From NCBI GenBank assembly GCA_946413885.1, contig CAMKMK010000112.1:1-7650 (forward strand): a DNA stretch of 7,650 nt. The letters run 5' to 3'. The stretch is from an uncultured Prevotellaceae bacterium (GTDB lineage: Bacteria > Bacteroidota > Bacteroidia > Bacteroidales > Bacteroidaceae). This document shows positions 1 to 5,708 of this stretch, one piece after another (within the stretch, counting starts at the first letter, position 1; each line of letters opens with the position of its first letter). The notes beneath the pieces are model-generated. The model did not search any database and was not told the DNA's origin. It saw only the letters and a program-made list of their open reading frames with translations. Position numbers and translations under genes: made by a program.

Positions 1-200
1 TCGCTGTCCTCTTCTTCCTCAGCCTTTGCTTTCTTTTCTTCTATCTTGGGACTTTCACCCTTCGCATTTGCAGATTCCTCTTCTTCCTGGGTGGAAGGTT
101 CCAGGGCGTTTTCTTCAGAAACGGTAGGATTTCCGCTGTTGGAATCTGACAGACTGATTTCCTCGTTCAGTCCCTCTGTCTTTTCTGTCTCGTCAGTCAT
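1..200 (-). CDS. N-terminal fragment of a protein with a long acidic leader (possibly TatC)
   Basis: An open frame runs from an ATG at 198-200 to the window edge, giving 66 codons without a stop. It begins MTDETEKTEGLNEE and is dominated by Glu, Ser, Lys and Asn. Near the edge the composition becomes charged and low-complexity (EEKKAKAEEEED). There is no signal peptide, membrane segment or recognisable domain in the visible part, so this is a disordered cytosolic leader and the functional domain lies outside the window. It is the last visible member of the minus-strand gene set that starts with tatA, 69 bases beyond the lipoprotein gene and separated from it by a strong hairpin. Inference only: tatA is often paired with tatC in Bacteroidetes and no tatC is seen elsewhere here, so a TatC with an acidic N-terminal extension is a reasonable guess. 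An unrelated gene is equally compatible with what is visible. Confidence 0.6.
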   Translation of the reverse strand, partial: MTDETEKTEGLNEEISLSDSNSGNPTVSEENALEPSTQEEEESANAKGESPKIEEKKAKAEEEEDS

Positions 201-219
201 TTCTTCGTTATTCGCATAA

Positions 220-253
220 ATTATGGGTTACAGGATACCCTGCAACCCATAAT
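220..253 (-). terminator. Strong intercistronic hairpin, terminator or attenuator-like
   Basis: Two 15-base arms (ATTATGGGTTACAGG at 220-234 and CCTGCAACCCATAAT at 239-253) form an inverted repeat around a 4-base loop. The only imperfect position is an A/C mismatch in plus-strand RNA but a G-U wobble in minus-strand RNA, so the stem is continuous only in transcripts of the minus-strand operon. It begins 17 bases past the stop of the lipoprotein gene and ends 19 bases before the next start. The tail after it on the minus strand has only a few U (UUAUG), so complete intrinsic termination is doubtful. Partial termination or 3'-end protection of the upstream message is as likely. Confidence 0.6.
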
Positions 254-269
254 AAACAGTTGTAATCAC

Positions 270-1178
270 TTATTCGTCGTAAGACGCTTTAACAAAGTCG
301 GCATTCAGAAGGTAGTCAACACTTTCCTTCATGCCCTCCAGGATGGTGGGTGCATTACAGCCCTCGAGTTCCACAACTGGATACTTGGTTCCAGCCACTT
401 CAAAATTGTTAAAGATGGCATCGAAACCTACCATACCGCTCTGCCCTAATTCCCTGTCATCCTTGATATGGAGTAGAGTGAAACGGCCTGGGTATTTCTT
501 GAAATAATTAACGGGTGCAACTCCTCCACGAACTGCCCAATAAACATCCATCTCGAAGAACACTTTGTCTGCATCAGTATGCTCAATCATATAGTCATAC
601 CATACGTTGTCTTCTACTTTTCCGAACTCATGGGAGTGGTTGTGGTAACCGAACTTCATGCCGGCAGCATTTACCATTTCACCAACTTTGTTCATGTAAT
701 TACAGATAACGTCTGCTTCTGCCAATGTCCTTGGGTAGTTGACGCCTGGATTAACAATATACTTCATTCCAGCACATTTGTGGCAGTCTATGCATTGTTC
801 CCACCATTTCAGGGCTTCTGTGAAGTCTCCACTCTCCAGTTCTGCGTCATTCAGGTTGTGACCAACATGACTCGACAACACCTCCATACCAACAGCTTCG
901 ATGTCAGCCTTAAACTGCTCAGGATCAACTCCGTAGAGTTTACCGTCACCATAGCATGCAGCCTCTATGGCAGTATATCCCATATCAGCCAAAGCCTTCA
1001 GCGCAGTCTCGTGGTTTTCTGCATATTTGCCAGGGTCCCCAATGAGTTCACGAACGCTGTACATCTGGAAGGCTATATCCTTTTTCACTGGCTCAGCTGG
1101 CTTGGGCGTGCAGGATGTCATGCACATAGCCATTGCAACAACGGCCATAAGACTGATGTTTAAAAATAGCTTTTTCAT
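270..1178 (-). CDS. Sugar phosphate isomerase/epimerase-like TIM-barrel lipoprotein
   Basis: This 302-residue protein belongs to the xylose isomerase-like TIM-barrel superfamily (COG1082 type). Residues 1-22 are a lipoprotein signal ending in MTSC, with the lipidated Cys at 23, so the enzyme should be membrane-anchored outside the cytoplasm. The barrel starts at IAFQMYSVREL (35-45). Family marks are the early strand GYTAIEAACYG (67-77), SSHVGH (102-107), the YHNHSHEF motif (178-185), FFEMDVYW (207-214), LLHIKD (235-240) and VVELEG (268-273). Glu, Asp and His in these motifs are the usual divalent-metal ligands. Family members are lyases, epimerases, isomerases or hydratases on sugars. Beside DUF1080 and a Gfo/Idh/MocA oxidoreductase, a role as the hydratase or isomerase step acting on 3-keto sugars is the best inference. 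An unusual CIDCHKC cluster lies at 129-135. The gene is 33 bases downstream of the DUF1080 gene and probably co-transcribed. The exact substrate is unknown. Confidence 0.9.
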   Translation of the reverse strand: MKKLFLNISLMAVVAMAMCMTSCTPKPAEPVKKDIAFQMYSVRELIGDPGKYAENHETALKALADMGYTAIEAACYGDGKLYGVDPEQFKADIEAVGMEVLSSHVGHNLNDAELESGDFTEALKWWEQCIDCHKCAGMKYIVNPGVNYPRTLAEADVICNYMNKVGEMVNAAGMKFGYHNHSHEFGKVEDNVWYDYMIEHTDADKVFFEMDVYWAVRGGVAPVNYFKKYPGRFTLLHIKDDRELGQSGMVGFDAIFNNFEVAGTKYPVVELEGCNAPTILEGMKESVDYLLNADFVKASYDE

Positions 1179-1211
1179 ACTTTTTCTTTATGCTTAATTG
1201 ATATTATCTGC

Positions 1212-2072
1212 TTATTTCAGTACCTTTACGCGAATGTTGCGATACCATACTTCATCGCCGTGGTCCTGCATGCCGAAATAACCGGCTTCCTTGCCACAGT
1301 CCTTCATAATTTCATAGGCAAGAGGCCAGTTCTTCTGGCTGAACTTGGAGGTCTGAATCAAGTCAATCCAAGACTGATCTGCCAAAGTGTAGCTCAGCAC
1401 CTTTACACCGTTCTGGAAGTGTGTCACCTTGCCGTTCTTCACGACAACCTTCACCTTGTTCCACTGACCTGCGGGATTGGCGTTCTGAGGCTTTGCTACA
1501 ATCATGTCGTAGAGGCTGGTGCTTTGACGGATACCGAGGGTTGCGCCGAGTTTTGCATCGGGATGGCGCTCGTTGTCAAGAACCTGGCATTCGGGACAGC
1601 TGATGTAGATGGGCTGGTAGTTGAGTTTACCGCGATTGTCAATCGTCTGTGTGATCGTCACATTGCCGGCCTTCGTCTCTTCGGTCTTTGGCGCATCGTT
1701 GTTGATGGTGGCCGTTTCCTTGCCTAAATAGAAAATGCCAGAGTTGCCGCCTTCAGCGATTTTCCATTCAATCTCGAATTCAAAATTCTTGAACTTGTGT
1801 GCGAAGATGATGTCGCCACCTTCGCCTTCGCCACGGCCCTTGAAATGGAGAGCACCGTCCTTATTCTCCCATTTGCTGGGGATATAGTCCTTGCAATAGC
1901 CGCGCCAACCATTCATGCTTGTACCGTCGAACAGTACATAATAGCCATCCTTGTCAACTTTCAGTGTGCTGAGGTCAACCTGCGGGTTCTCGATAACGAC
2001 GTACTGAGGCTGAGCTTGTACGCCAGCCGCAGCAGCCAGTGCTGCTGCGGCAAGGAGATTTCTTAGTGTCAT
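1212..2072 (-). CDS. Secreted DUF1080 protein (3-keto-glycoside hydrolase/lyase family)
   Basis: This 286-residue protein has a Sec signal peptide (MTLRNLLAAAALAAAAGVQA, probable cleavage after residue 20) and a concanavalin-like beta-sandwich of the DUF1080 (3-keto-disaccharide hydrolase) family. Family motifs are visible in order: YVLFDGTSMNGWRG (45-58), GGDIIF followed by NFEFEIEWKIAEGGNSGIFY (85-115), QVLDNERHPDA (163-173), RQSTSLYDMI (182-191), AGQWNKVKVVVKNG (201-214) and GYFGMQDHGDEVWYRNIRV (264-282). Known members act on sugars already oxidised at C3, where the ketone labilises the glycosidic bond. That fits the oxidoreductase gene 23 bases upstream and the TIM-barrel lipoprotein gene 33 bases downstream. 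It is longer than a minimal family member because of a segment around 118-158. That segment is followed by CPEC at 159-162, where I would expect a GPEYQ-like sequence. No lipobox is seen, so it is periplasmic or secreted. Substrate and leaving group cannot be told. Confidence 0.92.
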   Translation of the reverse strand: MTLRNLLAAAALAAAAGVQAQPQYVVIENPQVDLSTLKVDKDGYYVLFDGTSMNGWRGYCKDYIPSKWENKDGALHFKGRGEGEGGDIIFAHKFKNFEFEIEWKIAEGGNSGIFYLGKETATINNDAPKTEETKAGNVTITQTIDNRGKLNYQPIYISCPECQVLDNERHPDAKLGATLGIRQSTSLYDMIVAKPQNANPAGQWNKVKVVVKNGKVTHFQNGVKVLSYTLADQSWIDLIQTSKFSQKNWPLAYEIMKDCGKEAGYFGMQDHGDEVWYRNIRVKVLK

Positions 2073-2095
2073 TTTCGGGTGAACTATGTTGTTAT

Positions 2096-3619
2096 TTATG
2101 CAGGCATATCGGGCAGAGAGTAGCCATTCTGGTACTTAGGCTTGATGAGTTCTGCTGCAAATTCGCGAGCATTGACGGGTTCTGTCCACTTCTTGTCGAA
2201 TGTGGGATGTCCATCGTGAATTGAGAAGCCGTCCTTCAACATAGAACGTACGGTAGCCTTCTCAGGAATGTTCGTGAAGCGCATGTTCTCGCCATCCCAA
2301 TCAAGAACTTGATTCAAGCCTTGCAGACGTGTAGCGACAACGCCCATTGCAACCATTTCGTTGAAAGGACCAGCCTCGCTGAAGTCAGAAGCTGTCTTTA
2401 CCCAATCTACCTTGCCAGAACGGATTTCCTTGATGGCACGGATCCAGTCACGCTGGTGGCTTTCAGTTACACGGCGGCAAACCTTGGGAGCATTGGGAAC
2501 ACGACCGCTTACCAAATAGGGTTTCTCACCATAGCAACCTACTACCAGGATGTCCTTGGTACCATAGAAGATTGCACCACCACCACTGATGTTCAAATCC
2601 TTACCAACAGGCAGTCCATCTGGACGGAATGGGATGATACCACCATCGCTCCATGTTACAACTACCTCAGGCATTGCAACCTTAGGACGGTTGGGACGAG
2701 CGGGATAAGTCAGTTTAACAACCTGAGCACTGGGGCAGCAGTCAGACATTAGTGGGGTAGAACTACCCTCAGCATGGATGGGATAGCCCAAATCCAAAGC
2801 CTTGAATACTGGATGCAGAATATGGCAAGCCATATCACCCAAAGCACCAGTACCAAAGTCCCACCATCCACGGAAGTTCCAGGGGTGATAGATAGAGTTG
2901 TAAGGACGCTTAGGTGCGGGGCCAATGAAAGCATCCCAGTTCAATGTGCTGGGTATCTCGTGTACTTCCGTTGGACGCTCCAATCCCTGAGGCCAAATAG
3001 GACGGTCTGTGAAGGCATCAACACGGGTTACCTCACCAATCTCACCGTTCCAAATCCATTCGCAAACAAGATTTACACCTTCGCCGCTTGAACCTTGGTT
3101 ACCCATTTGGGTAGCAACACCAGCCTTCTTGGCAAGCTTGGTAAGCAGACGAGATTCGTAAACGGTACGGGTTAATGGCTTCTCGCAATATACATGCTTG
3201 CCAGCAGCCAAAGCTTCAGCACAGATGACAGCATGAGTGTGGTCAGCAGTACCGCAAATCACAGCGTCAGCTTGATCCAGCAACTCGGCATACATCGTCT
3301 TGTAGTCATGATACATCTTGCAGTTGGGGAACAACTTCTGATATTCGTCGAGCACGCCTTTAGCATACTTCCAGTCAATATCAGCAATACCGATGAACTC
3401 AACGTCATCATAAACAGTGTTGTTAGGGCCATAGGTCACGCCATTGATATCAGCATGTCCACGTCCACCTACACCTACACCCAGCAACTTGATCTTGCCA
3501 GAAGTTTTGGTTGTTTTTTTACTCTTAGCTTTAGCCAGCATGTCAGCGGGAGCCATAGCCAATGCTGCAGAAGCAGCGGTTCCAACCTTCAGGAAGGATC
3601 TTCTTGACATTCTTTCCAT
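2096..3619 (-). CDS. Tat-exported Gfo/Idh/MocA family NAD(P)-dependent oxidoreductase
   Basis: This 507-residue protein begins with a twin-arginine signal: SRRSFLK at 5-11, a mild hydrophobic stretch (GTAASAALAMAPADM) and a Lys-rich end near 30-38. The Rossmann domain follows: LLGVGVGGRGH at 45-55 is the dinucleotide-binding loop, and ADAVICGTADHTH (117-129) and YCEKPLT (144-150) are typical, with Lys147 the family's conserved active-site lysine. The C-terminal alpha/beta domain has WDFGTGALGDMACHILHP (253-270), with the expected catalytic His, and SHQRDWIRAIK (387-397). The family oxidises or reduces sugar hydroxyls. With DUF1080 next door, C3 oxidation of a glycoside is the likely role. The Tat signal implies export already folded with nucleotide bound, as in periplasmic glucose-fructose oxidoreductase. 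Met4 is an alternative start that keeps the Tat motif. The gene lies 29 bases after tatA. Substrate is unknown; a GH109-type glycosidase is less likely because the C-terminal half does not resemble it. Confidence 0.93.
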   Translation of the reverse strand: MERMSRRSFLKVGTAASAALAMAPADMLAKAKSKKTTKTSGKIKLLGVGVGGRGHADINGVTYGPNNTVYDDVEFIGIADIDWKYAKGVLDEYQKLFPNCKMYHDYKTMYAELLDQADAVICGTADHTHAVICAEALAAGKHVYCEKPLTRTVYESRLLTKLAKKAGVATQMGNQGSSGEGVNLVCEWIWNGEIGEVTRVDAFTDRPIWPQGLERPTEVHEIPSTLNWDAFIGPAPKRPYNSIYHPWNFRGWWDFGTGALGDMACHILHPVFKALDLGYPIHAEGSSTPLMSDCCPSAQVVKLTYPARPNRPKVAMPEVVVTWSDGGIIPFRPDGLPVGKDLNISGGGAIFYGTKDILVVGCYGEKPYLVSGRVPNAPKVCRRVTESHQRDWIRAIKEIRSGKVDWVKTASDFSEAGPFNEMVAMGVVATRLQGLNQVLDWDGENMRFTNIPEKATVRSMLKDGFSIHDGHPTFDKKWTEPVNAREFAAELIKPKYQNGYSLPDMPA

Positions 3620-3648
3620 ATAAAATAAATTTTGAGTTGTTAAATATG

Positions 3649-3873
3649 TTAGTTATCCGTTTTCTCTACTTTCTTTTCAGAAGACTTCTCTGTGGGGTCT
3701 TCATTGATTTCTTTTTCAATGTCAGACATGCCGTCTTTGAAACTTCTTACTCCTTTTCCGATTCCTCGCATTAGTTCAGGAATTTTCTTACCACCAAAAA
3801 GCAATAGGACGACGAGTGCAATGATAACAATCTCGCCAGTACCCAGATTACCAATAAATAATAGATTTGTCAT
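3649..3873 (-). CDS. tatA: Sec-independent protein translocase subunit TatA
   Basis: This 74-residue protein has the full TatA layout: a short N-terminus, one membrane helix (GEIVIIALVVLLLF, about 13-26), the hinge FGGKKIPEL (26-34), an amphipathic helix MRGIGKGVRSFKDGM (35-49) and a charged, disordered tail rich in Glu and Lys. TatA oligomers form the size-adaptable pore of the twin-arginine pathway, which moves folded proteins across the inner membrane after TatC recognises the RR signal. No separate TatB is visible, which is usual in Bacteroidetes. It is the first gene of the minus-strand cluster and sits 29 bases upstream of a gene with a clear Tat signal. The start at 3873 has no Shine-Dalgarno sequence but an A-rich lead (aaaattaaaaagat), typical of the phylum. 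Confidence 0.95.
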   Translation of the reverse strand: MTNLLFIGNLGTGEIVIIALVVLLLFGGKKIPELMRGIGKGVRSFKDGMSDIEKEINEDPTEKSSEKKVEKTDN

Positions 3874-3887
3874 ATCTTTTTAATTTT

Positions 3888-3904
3888 GTTATAGTATAAC
3901 TATA
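3888..3904. repeat. Overlapping palindromes just upstream of tatA
   Basis: GTTATAGTATAAC (3888-3900) is a perfect 13-base palindrome centred on G3894. It overlaps TATAGT-ata-ACTATA (3890-3904), another perfect inverted repeat. They begin 14 bases upstream of the tatA start codon, a place where an operator or a 5'-leader hairpin could act. The sequence is very AT-rich, so chance symmetry is a real alternative. Confidence 0.35.
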
Positions 3905-3929
3905 GGAAATTTCATTAGGTTATTTCCTA
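3903..3929. repeat. Inverted repeat TAGGAAAT/ATTTCCTA in the tatA leader region
   Basis: TAGGAAAT (3903-3910) and ATTTCCTA (3922-3929) are perfect 8-base inverted arms around an 11-base spacer, 30 to 56 bases upstream of the tatA start. The form resembles a two-half-site regulator binding site. There is no T-tract, so it is not a terminator. Function is unproven. Confidence 0.35.
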
Positions 3930-4061
3930 AGATTTTATTAAATTTTTGTTATTTTATCCATAAATCGCTTTAAAGTTACAAAGAAAATCCCAAATCGATG
4001 TTATATGTCTGTTTCTTTTTACAAGCTTTAACACTTTCTTGTTTGTGGTTCTTCATCTTTC

Positions 4062-4080
4062 TTATTGTTTTGAACAATAA
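4062..4080. repeat. AT-rich perfect hairpin TTATTGTT-ttg-AACAATAA
   Basis: Two perfect 8-base arms (4062-4069 and 4073-4080) flank a 3-base loop. On the minus strand it lies 22 bases past the end of the TPR terminator tail region and about 190 bases before the tatA start. It could be an operator of the tatA operon or a second weak stop for the TPR message. No run of T follows on either strand. Confidence 0.35.
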
Positions 4081-4101
4081 TTCAGAAGAAAGTGGAGGGC
4101 T

Positions 4102-4147
4102 TGAAAACAAATCGCCCAACATTTCTTTGGAAGAGATGTCAGGCGAT
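4102..4147 (-). terminator. Rho-independent terminator of the TPR gene
   Basis: On the minus strand the 12-base arms ATCGCCTGACAT and ATGTTGGGCGAT (plus-strand 4136-4147 and 4111-4122) pair around a 13-base loop, and TTGTTTT follows at once (4104-4110). Two stem positions are G-U wobbles in minus-strand RNA but A/C mismatches in plus-strand RNA. The orientation therefore fits termination of the TPR transcript, whose stop codon lies 25 bases upstream. Confidence 0.65.
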
Positions 4148-4172
4148 AATATGTGACTTTTTATTTGTCGGA

Positions 4173-5570
4173 TTACTTCTGGTTCCAGAAGTCTTCCTCA
4201 GCCTTCTTCTTGCGCAGGTACTCTTGATATTCAGCCTGAGCCTTAGCATTCTGAGCCTGTGCAGACTGAATCTCCTGGATATGAGACTTCAGACGGTTGG
4301 CTTGAGGAGCAATGGTAATATCAGAGCTTGCTGCCTTTGTGCAGAATTCCATTGCACCCTTCATGTCGTGAGCGTGAACCAAGGATACTGCGTGCTGATA
4401 GTATGCACGTCCAGCCAAATCAGGATTGTACTGGATAGATTTCTCGATGTATTCACCACTTTTGGTGTATGCGCCACTGCTGGCAAGAGCCTTTGCAATT
4501 CTCATGCAGATAGCACCACGAGTCTGGTCACTGGTTGCCAACTCTAAAGCTTTGTTATAGTACTCCAGACACTGAGTGGCTTTTCCGTCAGCTTGAGCCT
4601 TCTGAGCCAAACCGATGGCACTTGTGAAGGTAGGCTCGATCTGGTAAGCAGCCTCAGCATACTGGAAATAGATGTCAGAGTTGTCACAATCGTTCTGAGC
4701 CATCAACGTCAAAGCGCTGTTCAACTTATTGATGTCAGTTTTATAAGTGTCAAACTTCTTGGTGTAGATAGCCACAATCTGAGCGCTATCGGCAGCACCA
4801 CTTTGAGTGAATGTTTGCTCAACGAGAGCCAAAGGTCCATCATACTTGGCAATCAGCTTTTCTGCTTTTTCGTTGTCGCCATCAGCTTGTGCTTCCTTCG
4901 CCAACTGAAGCATCTTCTCGCAAGCATCCTTACTGTCAAGATAGTCCTGCAAGTACTGCTCGCGCATTACATTTGGAGCAGCTTTGTACATAGCGTCACT
5001 AACCAGGAAGAAATTCTGGAGTACAGAACCTTCAATCTCACGACCACCCTTCTCGTTGATCATGGTGATAGCTTCACGATAGTTTGCGTAAGATTTGTTC
5101 AGAGTGTACTCACTTCCCTCAACCGTAGGAGCAGTCCAGTTGTAGTAGTCAGCCTTCAGGGAAAGAACATCACCCATGGTGGACTTTCCTTTCTCGTTCT
5201 CAAAAGAGTTCAGGGCATCCAAATTCTTCACACGTGTATCAAAGAGCAACATCAAATCCTTGAAGTATTGCAGCTTCTTTGCCTTATCTTGCTCGCTGGT
5301 AATCAGGTTATATAGCATGAACGCACCCTTGGTGTAGATACCCTTTTGAGCACAAGGAGCTTTCTCAATCAATGGTTTCCAAGACTCGTATGCCTCAGGC
5401 CATTGCTTGTTGTCGTATGACATTTGGAACAGGCTAAGGTTTTGACGTGCATCGATACTGTCTTGACCTGTACCAATTCTTTGTTCCCATGATGTACCCT
5501 CGTATTGTGCTGATGCAGAGCTTGCTACAGCAACAAATGCCAAGGAAAAAGCAAATTTCAAAAGTTTCAT
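4173..5570 (-). CDS. Secreted tetratricopeptide-repeat protein, function unknown
   Basis: This 465-residue protein has a Sec signal peptide (MKLLKFAFSLAFVAVASSASA, probable cleavage before Gln22) and no lipobox, so it should be periplasmic. The rest is helical. TPR-like pairs are clearest at 297-345 (DIYFQYAEAAYQIEP and ATQCLEYYNKALELA), 352-382 and 385-415 (GRAYYQHAVSLVHAHDMKGA), with degenerate repeats earlier (for example 55-70 and 160-172). Residues 430-465 form a Gln/Ala/Lys/Glu-rich helix, probably a coiled coil, ending EEDFWNQK. TPR proteins of this kind are scaffolds for protein contacts and no enzyme motif is present. It is a single gene with its own promoter upstream (5622-5655) and terminator downstream (4102-4147), so it is not part of the tatA operon. 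The partner cannot be inferred from the sequence. Confidence 0.88.
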   Translation of the reverse strand: MKLLKFAFSLAFVAVASSASAQYEGTSWEQRIGTGQDSIDARQNLSLFQMSYDNKQWPEAYESWKPLIEKAPCAQKGIYTKGAFMLYNLITSEQDKAKKLQYFKDLMLLFDTRVKNLDALNSFENEKGKSTMGDVLSLKADYYNWTAPTVEGSEYTLNKSYANYREAITMINEKGGREIEGSVLQNFFLVSDAMYKAAPNVMREQYLQDYLDSKDACEKMLQLAKEAQADGDNEKAEKLIAKYDGPLALVEQTFTQSGAADSAQIVAIYTKKFDTYKTDINKLNSALTLMAQNDCDNSDIYFQYAEAAYQIEPTFTSAIGLAQKAQADGKATQCLEYYNKALELATSDQTRGAICMRIAKALASSGAYTKSGEYIEKSIQYNPDLAGRAYYQHAVSLVHAHDMKGAMEFCTKAASSDITIAPQANRLKSHIQEIQSAQAQNAKAQAEYQEYLRKKKAEEDFWNQK

Positions 5571-5621
5571 TTTCGTCTTATCTGTTATTATGTTGAACTC
5601 AATTTAGTTTAGTTTTCGCTG

Positions 5622-5655
5622 CAAAAATACAAATAAAAAGTCAAATCCCATCAAA
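5622..5655 (-). promoter_or_regulatory. Bacteroidetes-type promoter of the TPR gene
   Basis: The minus strand reads TATTTTTGC with the -7 box TATTTTTG at 5622-5629, an exact TAnnTTTG match. A TTTG (5652-5655) lies 22 bases upstream, slightly longer than the usual 19-21. Transcription would begin near 5614, leaving a leader of about 45 bases before the start codon at 5570. The gap is AT-rich, but the -7 match plus the trailing GC and its position make this credible. Confidence 0.55.
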
Positions 5656-5692
5656 ATAGGTGTGAAATCTTATAAAATAAATATAAAATGTG

Positions 5693-5700
5693 TATCTTTG
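5693..5700 (+). promoter_or_regulatory. -7 box (TATCTTTG) of the antiporter gene
   Basis: TATCTTTG followed by CA is an exact TAnnTTTG match 8 bases before the preferred antiporter start codon at 5709. No TTTG is seen at the right distance upstream. Transcription would start around 5704-5708, giving a nearly or fully leaderless message. The box also argues against the in-frame ATG at 5688, which lies upstream of it. Confidence 0.5.
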
Positions 5701-5708
5701 CATTCGTT

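Larger units (their letters stand above)
3874..4101. other. AT-rich intergenic region between the TPR gene terminator and tatA
   Basis: This stretch must hold the promoter of the minus-strand tatA operon, since a terminator closes the upstream TPR gene. No good open frame or RNA gene is seen. The best -7 candidate on the minus strand is TAACTTTA (3971-3978), one mismatch from TAnnTTTG, but no TTTG lies at the expected 19-21 bases before it, so I do not call a promoter. Three inverted repeats lie inside (3888-3904, 3903-3929, 4062-4080). Confidence 0.5.

Noticed and set aside
579..1163. Plus-strand open frame of 194 codons opposite the lipoprotein gene
   Set aside because: It has no recognisable domain or start context. 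The opposite strand encodes a clear TIM-barrel protein with family motifs through the whole stretch.
2096..3619. GH109-type NAD-dependent glycosidase instead of an oxidoreductase
   Set aside because: The Tat signal and Rossmann fold would fit, but the C-terminal half and the DUF1080 neighbour match the sugar-oxidising Gfo/Idh/MocA group better. It remains a minor alternative.
3961..4020. Promoter for tatA based on TAACTTTA (minus strand, 3971-3978)
   Set aside because: It has one mismatch in the -7 box and no TTTG at the expected distance, so it is too weak to annotate in such AT-rich sequence.
4593..5315. Plus-strand open frame of 240 codons opposite the TPR gene
   Set aside because: Its composition is Leu/Ser/Val-rich, without coherent membrane or domain pattern, as expected from the antisense of a helical Gln/Ala-rich protein. 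It has no promoter or start context.
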